A stretch of DNA of 64,000 bases from Leguminivora glycinivorella (Eukaryota > Arthropoda > Insecta > Lepidoptera > Tortricidae), in contig NC_062971.1 in assembly GCF_023078275.1 (NCBI RefSeq), forward strand, positions 10,974,001 through 11,038,000, read 5' to 3'. Every line of letters begins with the position of its first letter. Position 1 is the first letter of the stretch. A program made the translations under genes and the position numbers. The notes under the pieces were generated by a model. The model worked only from the letters and a program-made list of their open reading frames with translations. It did not search any database and was not told where the DNA came from. Shown here piece by piece: positions 23,801 to 35,800 of this stretch.

Positions 23801-26800
23801 CACCATTATGGATATTTTTTTTTTCTTATGAGACCATTCCTATAAGTATGTCAATGTTTTGTAATTTTAACAAAGGAGGTCGAGACAAAAGTGAATTTAT
23901 CACTGGCCCACCCTGTGTATCATGTCATGATAACTGACTGAACTGGACTTTTAACTTCAATCCTGTCTGCCGTCTGCTATTAAATAAGTTCAATTGGGTT
24001 GAAAAAGTTTTTTGGAGATAGGCAAATAATTTATTTTTCTGATGGAATACGTTATAACGATCACATAAAGGTGTATCCTTTAGTTTTATTTCGTATATTT
24101 TATTTATTATCTTTTTTTAAGTGAACGAAATGACGTTTGTGAAATTTAATAGCAGATGAGGTGACAGTGCATTTGCGCGTACCCAATTATAAACTACTAG
24201 CTTTTGCCCGCGGCTTCGCTCGCGTTAGAAAGAGACAAAAAGTAGTCTATGTCACTCTCCATCCCTTCAACTATCTCCACTTAAAAGATCACGTCAATTC
24301 GTCACTCCGTTTTGCCGTGAAAGACGGACAAACAAACAGACACACACACTTTCCCATTTATAATATTAGTACGGATGACAATTCAAATTAATTATCACTG
24401 CCGCCCCGTCTGGGGCGTACATTCGACCAAGTGTTTAGTGTCGTTACCATTTTAAATAATTTCTGGTGACTTTCCAACCATAAACTTTTAGAATACCTAA
24501 CTAATAGACGGCCGAAGATAAAACGAGGCTAGGACTAGGAGAATAGTTGAAATTTATAAATATTGTCGGGTACCTAAGACAATCATTGACGCTAAACCGC
24601 GTCTAAACCATGGGTAAATTAGGTACTTGAATTTAATCAATAAGAAAAAACACAGCACATATCCAATTGTAGATGTTTATTAGACACACACACAGAAACG
24701 TTGTTCTACCATGGTTCTACCTAACATGGTCCGTCGTGTACCTTATAAAGACCGATATTACCGTTGCGAACGCATGACAAATGACAGTCGTTGAAATAAG
24801 TGCGACCATCACTGGCACAGATAGGTAATCTGAACATTATAGTATTTATAGTTTTGTAACATTTCCTAAAACAAAAGAGATATTTCTCGTCCCAACCAGA
24901 CAATTTTTTATGATGATGACGCAGCCGTTTCGAGCGCAATTCACATATAATCCCACCAATCAATCCGAATAAAATCACTGAAAACAAAAAAGTTTGCATA
25001 AGCAAGGATTATTTATATAGGATTTACATACTTCATAGTCTAGAGATGGGCCGAATATGGACTTTGCCGAATACGAATATTCGGCCGAACATTCGGTTCA
25101 GCTCTTACCGAACCGAACATTCAGCCGAATATTCGGTTACGCCATATTTTTAAAGCGAATGTTAAGATTAAAACTATGAAATGATTGATAACTGTTATAC
25201 ATACTACAACTATGTTCTTATGATTTAGTGGATAACTAAAACTTAGTTAAAACAACTCTGAACTCTTCTCAACTCTTAAACTACGGTTTTTTTTAACTTT
25301 TCTACAAAACAATTGTGTTTATATTTTGACGCATTCTTAGTAGTTCCTTTGAAAGCTAATAAAATAGGAGCTTATTATGCAATGGAATACGTAAGATCTT
25401 CATTAGTTATTTACTTTGTTTATTCGGTAAATATTCGGCAATGTAACCGACCTATTCGGCCGAATACGAACATTGAAAATCTTGCCGAATACGCCGAATA
25501 CCGAATATTTACCGAATATTCGGCCCATCTCTACTTCATACTAAGAATCGAACCTCGATTATTTAGCGTCACCTATTAAATACTATCATAACTACACTGA
25601 TGATGCCTACAATTTTTTTTTTAATAATGTTTGGGGAAAATATGATTTTGGCCACTTCCAGGCTGCGAACAGTGCCATTTAGTTTTAAGCCTCAAATGCA
25701 CATACATTTCAGAGGTACGCATTTTTGTATGGGCTTTGTCAGCCCAGTATTGAATCGTTCTTGGCATAAGTATTCGAAACGAAAACCTGCGTGCAACTCA
25801 GGTGGTGGCACCAAACTGTAAATATTTAGATAGAAGAAAATACCCTGTGTATTTGTATCAAAACCAAATTCCGTGTCACATTTTCGTCCTTGGTAAGGTC
25901 CCGTTGTTAAAGTTATAATTTGTAAAAATCGAGAACATTTAAACGTAGGCCCTTGTGTGTTTCAGAATTTTTGAGATGATTCAATTCAATATCAGAATTC
26001 AGAATATCACTGCAATGTCACAGTTTCGTTTTCTTTCAACCCCTTATTTGCCAAGAGTGACACTGAAGCTTTAGTAGTTTCATGTGTTCTGCCTACCCCT
26101 TTATGGGATACAGGCGTGATTGTATGTTGTATGTATGTAGAATATCACTAAAGGTCACTTGCACCACCCGCTTAACTCAAGGTTAGTGGGCTGTCAACTA
26201 TCGAATTCCATATAAAATGGTAGGTTAACCTCGGGTTAACCCACTATTTTCGGTAGTGCAAGTGACCATGAGGAGGTATTTTGTATGTTTTCACTGACAT
26301 CGATTTCAGTTTCGAACTATTGACAAATTACGTTCGATGTCGGTGCATTTCTGCCCTGGGTTACACTCTACTAATGTATTTTAATATTTAAAATAAGCAA
26401 AATCTAAATACCAGATGCCTATAACGGCTCAGCTACGACATTGGTCTAAGCGCGACAGCGGTGAGCGGCGGCCATACATTGGAGCGAGATACAGCGATGG
26501 GACTTTTCATTCGCACGTATGGCTGCCGCTCACCGCTGTCGCGCTTAGACCAATGTCACAACAAAAGATGAGCTAGCTATACTTACATATAATAGCGAAC
26601 TTCATGTTGTCTAAAGAACGCGCAGTGACTGAAATTGAGCCAAGTCATTGGATTTATATACACTGTCACATGAGTGAATAGTTGTAAACCCTCGTCATGA
26701 CATTGCCGTTGCTTGTAATTCTTATTTGCCTTGTAGTCCGTTACAAATTATAATTACCGAATCAATCTACCTAACATACATCCTTGCTTGTATGTTTCTA

Positions 26801-29800
26801 ATTAGACGCTGAAGTCAAGCCGCACCGCAGCTTTGAAAAAAATGGATTATTTAAAAACCTTTTCACAATAACAGAAGTTCATTGCAGAAAAGGAAATAAT
26901 CTCCAAAGTCCCCAATAATTAGGCTTAGAATAGTAATAAAAATGTGCCTTGGATGAGACTTGAACTCACGGCCCCTGGATACTTATTTACCATCGAGGAC
27001 ATATCCCAATAGAGTGGTAATATGGGGCTGTCCGTCTGCGCAACGGACATGTGATTTGTCACTTATAAATGTTAGCGCTCGCTCTCAATAAAACAGTACA
27101 AAACCAGTATTGGATCCGTGAGTACGTCTCTGCGAATTACGAAATAAATTATAGTTTGTTTTACTATTATTATAATGGCGTGCTTTTCTATTCAGTTTCG
27201 TAGAAAAAACAGCAAAACATCTGACTTTAAAACATAAGGAATAACTTTTCATCGGTAAGTTACGTTTTTAAATTATAAACTACTTTATATTAAATTTTGT
27301 CCGGAGATCAAGTTAAACTGGACAACAAAAGTGAAAGGTGATGACGCAGGCTAGACGTATGTCGTTATCTCTTGCTTCCACGTAACTCAATTCACATCAC
27401 ACCATCTCTTTCCAGTCTGCACTAGTGTTGTACATGCTTAATTTATAGCATCAAGTGGTGTATCGATATTTAAGTAATGAGTAAGGAATATTATTGTGTG
27501 TACCTACTACATAATGATCACACTCTATTTAGATAAACAAACGAGAAAGTTATCTTGCACTTATGTTTGCATTAAATTAATGGTTTATGTCGAATAATTG
27601 TATATTATCGATTATGTTAAGCTTGATTGATTATATGTACTGATGTATTAGGTACCAAATTCTTAGGTGTAATTAGATATGTTTTGGGTATATTTAGGTG
27701 ACACGATTTCGTAAAATCTCTATCTGATATATGTAATAATTTAAATATCACGTTGAAGTAATTTGTAAAATAATAAATTGCTATTTAAATCGAAATAAAA
27801 AACACAACTTGAGAAAATCGAAGATACATAATTAGGTATTGGAAAATTTCATGATTTTTACTTAAAATAATTATAATCTGATTATTATACCATTTTGACT
27901 TCCAAGAAATAGTTTTCCCTTTTTGTATACCGTGTTTTATGTAACAGATTTTTGCTCCACCGTATGTGCATGTAATGTTACGGACTTTTGGGGCTTGCAC
28001 AGACGGTGGTGCATAAAGCGCGTAAGGGGTTAAAATATCGTTATCGATAAACCTTACTTACGCACTACCTCATCCCTAGCACCTATCACTTGACCTTGTA
28101 TCAGCCAATGGGAGCGCAGTGAGAGGGGATATGAGTAGCTGCGAGTTGGCGGAATTGTTCTCGAACAAATTAAATAACATTTCTACTCTATTAGGGTATG
28201 TACTCGATGTTATTTACCTACTGATTAGAGTGATAGTGAAGTAATTTATCTATTTAGGCAAATATTTTTTCGCTGCCATATGCGGGAGCGACAAACACAA
28301 CCACAAGCCATGCAAATATAATTTGCCCGAGGTGAAAAAGTATTAGATGGGCGACGCTTGACTCGTTTGGCTGCGAGTGTCTTAAACTACGCCTTACGCA
28401 GGACGCCGGACGGGAATTACACCCTTAACAATTCCTTAATTAGCTAAAAATAGATGTTTTCAATATCACTGTTTAAAGTTTAAATGAACAATCAGGAATT
28501 AGCAGACTTAGTAGAAATGCACAAATAGCAAAAGTGCATATATAGACTATTATAGACACTGAATTCACTGTTGCATCGCTATAACTCACTGGGCAGTCAA
28601 AAGTACCTAGATCACATACCAGTAAATAAAGTAGAAAATATCTGAAATCCATATAATTGGGTAGGTAAAGAGTGAAAAAAATGTTACTGAAATGAGGTTT
28701 GTGAAATTTAATAGCATATGAGGTGATAATGCCTTTGTGCGTGCTGAATTATAAGAAATTATGGCGTCATAGCGCAAAAATAATCACATTTTCCTCCCCC
28801 TTTTAATGACCCCTACATTAACCTAACCACAAAATTAAATTTTGAAAAACCCCCGACCGAAGTGGACCGATGTTCATGAAACATGACTAAGAACAGTACG
28901 GACTAATTCAGTTTTCAAACAAAAACAACTAAATCGGTGCATCCGTTCGGGAGCTACGATGCAACAGACAGACACGTCAAACTTATAACACCCCGTCGTT
29001 TTTGCGCTGGGGGTTAAAAAAAAGCTAAAAAAAAATTACTAATAAAACGCACCGAACATAGACAATGCCTAGGTCCTGTACCTACCAATTGCAGTCGGCA
29101 CATCTTTTTAAATCGCTAAATACCTAGATGTTATGTCACAAATATCTGTGACTGCAAATTAAAAAAATTGCCGGCAGCAAGATTTGTATGAAATTCCATT
29201 AACAGCATCTTGTCTTAGTCGCACCTTAAACCTCATACTTAGCGGTCAATTATAAGGCACGTAGCATCAATATTTCATTTGAGAAAAGTATTTATAAAGT
29301 ATTAAAAATACCTATGGTATGAGAACCAACTATTATTTACTACCAAAAATATTAAACAGTCTTCCGAAAATATACAAGATAAATACCTAACCAATCCTAC
29401 ATCTATTAAAGATATAAAAAAATACCTCTTATCTTCGAATAAGTATGAATATATTTTGTAAAAAGTGAAATGTGTAAAATAAATACTGTAAGACTAATTA
29501 TACTTAAATTAAATAGATAAGTCCGAACTCTAGCTGTAAACAAGCCATTTCTGGCTTAGCAGTTAACTTCAGTTAAGTAACACGAAACTCTGCGCATAAC
29601 TTAAGATTTAGTACTTTAATAAATTAAAAAAAAAATTAAAACAAATCGAACAAAGATGAATGACAAACATTTTACTGGCCAAAAAGAATAAAAAAAATCA
29701 AAAACAAAGAGAGATAAGAAAAAGTTTCAGAAGGTAACAACTTCAAAACTAGAAATCATCAAATTTCAGAATTAATCATTATGTCGGCACTGTTTGGTCT

Positions 29801-32800
29801 CACAGGCAGGCTCCATCGCGGACCTTGTAAACGCCCCTGTACTTGGTCTTGCAGTTCATTTCGCACACGCTGCTGTAGGTGTTGCCGTCGCTGGCGCAGA
29901 GCGGTCCCATGGGGTCCGGCTGACAGCCGCACAGCTGCCCGAAGGCTCCCAGCACCAAGCCCAACAGAGCGACTGCGGACAAAGTTTACTATAGTCACAT
30001 CTCGGACACTGGCGATCAAATATATGAAAGAGGCGCGTTCCTAGCACATATTCTAAGCTCGTGTAGGTGAACGCGTACCATGCTTGTATGAGTGAGATAT
30101 GACAGGTCGACTGTTCGCGTTTTTGACAGGCGGTAACTGTGAGGTAACCGAGAGGGGGTGGGCGGCGCTTTCAGCGGAGAGCGGGAGTAGCCATACTCTT
30201 TATTATACTGTGCTATAGTATTGGTATATGCTGTAGAACACTCGTTGGCGCCGTAATTGTAGTACTGTTAAAATACACACTTTCTTTTGACAACAGATTC
30301 GCAATATCAATGACATGAGACGGACTGAATAATAGAACATTACTACAGAGGCCGGGACGAGAGGCGTCGGCGGTCTGTAAAGCCCCTATTTTTTTTTGAA
30401 ATGGCTGAATACCTAGATGTTATGTCACAAATATGTACTGGAAATTAAATAAAACAGAGGATTTTGCCTACGCCTGCAAGATTTTTATGAAATTCCATTA
30501 TCGACCTCTTGTCTTAGCACCTGAAACGTCATACTTGGCGACCAATTATAAGGCACAAAACATCAATATTTCATACCATGTTTGAGAAATAGTACATTAC
30601 ATCAGAGGCCGGGAAAATGAGGATTTCCGGCCAAGTGGGTATATACGGCCGAGCGAGCGTGCGAGCGAGGCCGGATAGGGATACGAGGCCGGGAATCCGT
30701 TTTCACGCCGAGGCATGTATAGTGCTTTTCTCAAACATACAATGAAATAAAAAAAAATGCTCTAAAGGATAATATTTTATAAAAAAAAGTTACTTTGCAG
30801 GCCTAGGCCTAAAAAATAATATGAAATCCCTTTACAGTCCTCTCGAGTTGTTGCGCCCAAAAAGCGATACTTCCCAGCCCATTTTAAGGAACGTAAAGAC
30901 AATATTTCATTGCATGTTTGAGAAAATGGTATTGTTACATACCTATTGACATGTTCATAAGACAATGAACAAAAGTATTCAATTTACTGGATTATCACTA
31001 CCACACCGTCTGAAGCATAGTATTTGACCAAGAGTTCCCCGTCATTATACCATTTAGAATGAAGTAGGTATTAAAATCGAATTCCAATGATAAACTATTA
31101 GAATAATAGACGGCCGAAGATAAAAGGGTCTACGTTTCAATAAAAGCTAAAGTATCTTTTACTTATGAACAGTTTATCTGCTTGTTTATTCTTAATAATA
31201 TGTCGTAGTTTTAACTGAGTTAGGCACTGGTCCCACCGCGAGCTAGTAAACTATGAGCTATCGGCTATAAAAGCGAACAAAAGATAAGCACTCCCGTGTA
31301 AATAAAAGAGATGCGATATTTATAATACTCGCCCAGCGGTGAGCTATTAATATCGCTTTGTCTCTTTTATTTGCACGGGAGTGCTTATCTTTTGTTCGTT
31401 TTGATAGCCGATAGCTCATAGCTTACTAGCTCGCGGTGGGACCAGTGCCTTAGCCCAGCAAGTCACCATACCATATCGCGTCACATTTCCGTTTCTAGAT
31501 TTTTGCCTCGGGCTAATAAAAATATAAAATAAATAAATATTATAGGACATTATTACACAGATTGACTGAGCCCCACGGTGTAAAGTTAATTTAATATATG
31601 TAAATTAATTTAATAATAAATAGACGCAAAGAAACAACAAATAACTTACAAAGAATGAGAGCCAGTTTCATCTTGGAAGTTGGTTGGATTATGTGCCTGA
31701 TTGCTAAGTCGTTGCATTTATATAGCAATGTTTATGGCCTTAGGTAATAAATAACGGTCATTCATGTACTGTCAACTTAAAAAACAATAAGTCAATGATT
31801 TAAGAGACTAGTTGGTTTACGCTGTATTAGAGTATACCTAGAAAACGACGTCCTTAATTCGCTATTATTCTTTGGTATTTACAACGCACAGCCTATGACA
31901 TTGATATTTGACAGAGTGATTGATTTTAACGTGCTCGCAATTCGCCAGTTATGATAGGACCATTAGGAAATGTTATCAATCTTAAGAAATGCGCGTCCCT
32001 GTAGGCCCAGCACATGATGGCCGCGGGAGTATGTCGCCGCGAGATAGATGACACGTCTTTGTCTAATTGTATTAATGACATAAGGACAGGTAGTCTATCT
32101 CGCGGCGACATACTCCCGCGGCCATCATGTGCTAGGCCTGCTGGTACGGCGGGCGAGGGAGAGTCGCAACACTATTCTGGCCATGATAGCTGAGAGGGTC
32201 GATTGTCCTTACATGCTGCTGCACACGTTAGGTACATACAATTAGATGATAAGAAAATGTGTTATGCTACTAACCATTTAAATGAATCTATGTTATTTGA
32301 AATAAATAAATAAAATAAAACTGTGGAAACGGATTAAATCGCGTATAATGAATTTACAATTCATCCCGACGTTTCGAACACTTTACAGCATTCGTGGTCA
32401 ACGGGTGACTGTGGAAAAAATTGCAATGTGCAAAAGCTACCCACATACAAGAAATATTGAGTAACTATCGCGGTAACCGAAGACAATATTAATAAATAAA
32501 TAATCATTTTATTTATCTACATATACCTATCACCGTCCATTTGTAGATCATCTACATAGCGCCCATGAAGGCGCTCGCATCCGAAATGACGGCGAGCTTC
32601 GGGAAGCGTCTGCGCGGTCTGGGGATCGCGGTGCGCGAGTTGACTGGCGACATGAAGCTGACGAAGACTGAGGTACAGCAGACGCAAATGATCGTCACCA
32701 CCCCGGAGAAATGGGACGTCGTCACTAGGAAGGGAGCTAGTGAGTAACAGAATAAGCAAGGTTTAAATTGTGGTAAAATATTGCCAATGTGACAGTGGTG

Positions 32801-35800
32801 GTGGCCGAGTGGATATGACGCTCAACCCAAAATTCAATCCAGAGGTCGCGGGTTCATATCCTGGCTCGTACTAAAGACTTTTTCGGAACTTACATACGAA
32901 ATATCGTTTAATATTTATAACTAGCTTCACGGTGAAAAAAAAAACATCGTGAGGAAACCTGCATACATCTCCGAAGGAATTCAATGGTTATGTGAAGTCT
33001 CCAATCTGGATTGGGCTAAGCGTAGCCGTGGGAACTATAGCCCAAGTCCTGACGACTCAGCCACGACATTAGTGACAAGTTGACAACGCGACAGCGGTGA
33101 GCGGCGGCCTTACATTGGAGCGAGACACAGCGATGGGACTTTTCATTCGCACGTATGGCTGCCGCTCAGACCAATGTCGTGGCTGGGCCATGAGAGCCAA
33201 TGCATGATAGGAAGCCTGTGCCTGTCATCGTACATATATAGGCTCAAGTTTTTGGCAATATACCAATAAAAAATTGTATGTTGAAAATGTTTTGGAGGGT
33301 TGCCTACTACTGCTGCTGGTTGAAATGTTTAATAATTGATGAATGACTTCATTTTAGCTGACACGGAGCTGGCCTCCATAGTGAAGCTGTTAATCATCGA
33401 CGAGGTTCACCTTCTCCACGGCGACAGAGGGCCGATAGTGGAAGCGATCGTCGCCAGGACGCTTCGCCAGGTCGAGTCCAGTCAGAACATGATACGCATA
33501 GTCGGGCTTTCGGCAACGCTGCCCAACTATTTGGATGTAGCGCGGTGAGTTTACGTAGCAAGTAAGTGCTTTTACCCTGTGTTAATAGGTAATAATAACT
33601 TGTAATTTTGTATTTGTACGCGGCTGGAATGCCAGTTGTGCAAGCTGCAAGTTTCTGAAACGCAGGCCTTATGTAAGGACTTACGGTTTGAGACTCTTTA
33701 GAGTTACTGCACAATGTGAATAATCGGTAGGTAGGTACCTACACAAGACCGCAGCCAAATAGCACTAGACCCTACTCATAGTGTAGTGTTCCTGCCGGTG
33801 AGGAAGGCTGCCAGAGCTCAATGAGGGTGCGGTGTGCTGGTGACGGAAGGATCTACGTACGGAACTAATTTGTTCCGTCTATTGTTCTTTGAGACGTCGG
33901 CAACCCGAACCCTCCTTAGAACTTCTACACTCCTGTTTGCTGTGTACTTAACAAAGCTAATTCTAATGGGTTGGCAACGCGCATGCGACACTCCTTGAGT
34001 TGAAGGCGTCCATAGGTTACGATGACCGCTTTCCATCAGGCGGACCGTATGCTTGTTTGCCACCGGCGTAGTATTTAAAAAAAAGGTAATATAATGTGTA
34101 ACATCATTTTCAATTATTTGTGCCAACTGGTCATTACTACTCCGGCTGGCACTTCTCAAAAGTTTGCAAGCCCTTTGATACAAAATAGGCTAGACAACTC
34201 ATTGTATGAATTTGTATTGTTGTGCAGGTTCCTGAGAGTGAACCCGAACATTGGGCTGTTCTTCTTCGACTCGCGGTTCCGACCGGTCCCGCTGGAGCAG
34301 CAGTTCATAGGGGTCAAAGAAGTCGGCAGCGGAGGGGGGGCGCATCTTAGACAGGTAGAAACATCTTGTATATAGGCCGAAAGTACACTGTCAATACTGT
34401 CATCTGTTTATCATAGATATATGATCATAGGTCTGTATGCCTCCCTTTTACTCCAACGTGAAGAAAAAGGACGGCATGTTGCCTATGATCATATTTCTAT
34501 GATAAAGATATGATAGTGGACTATCAGCTATATTACTACTAAAGTTCAAGTTCCTGTTTCCTGAGAGAGAGAACTCAAACATTGGGTCTATTTTGTTCGA
34601 ATCGCAGTTCCGGCATTTCGCTGGAGCAGCATTTCATGGGAGCGAAAGAATCATAATTCAAATGTATTTCAATTCTCCAATGACACGACTAGTCATAATT
34701 GATGAAATAATAGTTATTTGTTATACAAGGGGGCAAAGTTGTATTTTAACGCCGAGTGTGGAATTGAAAAACGAGCAAGTGAAAGGATTCTATAGTTGAA
34801 CCACGAGCGAAGCGAGTGTTCGAATAGTCCTGAACTTGCTTTTTTTTAACACACGAGAAATAAAATACATTTGCACCCGAGTGTAACACAAAACTTTTCC
34901 CCTCACTATCGAAGAAACTACAACGCAAAAAATGCGTTTATCACTTTCTAGTTCTACAGGTGGTAAATCATCTTTATTATTAGATTCACCTACTTTTATC
35001 AATTTTAAAGCAGTTAATTTGACTTTATTCAAGGTCAAATTACTTTACCCACTAGTGGATAAAGTGCGTTTTTACCCGCTGGTATTAAAGGACAAAACAC
35101 GTGTTTCCGAGCAAGTGAGGGGAAAAGTTCTAAATTAATCAACCTAAAAAATTTCCGTGTTTGCTTTTGTAACACGATTTTTCTATCCTAAACATATTTT
35201 CTATGACAATACCGTAACAAATCTTTGCAATTTTTACTAAGCGTCTACATAACCTACGTCAATTACAAATGACTCAATTTATGCACGCCAATAAACTCAT
35301 ATACTTCTGTCATGCATATCAACAATTGAAATAAATCAATATCTAGTTTCGTAGAACTATAACAACCTTGCGCAGTTAAATTAACTGTAGTGTTTTTCGC
35401 ATATGAGGACGATATGGAAATTAATGCTCTTTACTGGCTATTGTTTAGTTTAGTTACATAGGTTTACCTATGTCTTATTGCATTGACTTGACGTCATATT
35501 ACGCTGCAGGGTTTTCACACAAATTGTCTAAGAATCTTTAAAACAATTATTCTTATTATCCTATCCTACTATGTAGTAATTTTAGAGGATATATTGGGGC
35601 TGGATTGGGGCCAATGTCATACATATATTACATAGAGTTTGGAACCTATGGACACTGTGCAAAAGTTTGTCTGAAAAAGATGACGTCACCCACCAGGCAC
35701 CCCATGCCGTTTACTCATCCAAGTGAAATGTTCACAGATACAAATAATGAACGACATATGCTACGACAAAGCCGCCGACATGGTCCAAAAAGGTCACCAG

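Noticed and set aside
29759..30047. Other-frame ORFs over Kazal gene 3
   Set aside because: They are shadows caused by the GC-rich Kazal exon. Only the frame with signal peptide and six Kazal cysteines is supported.
32517..32759. Minus-strand ORF opposite ASCC3 exon 9
   Set aside because: It is a shadow of the helicase exon on the other strand.
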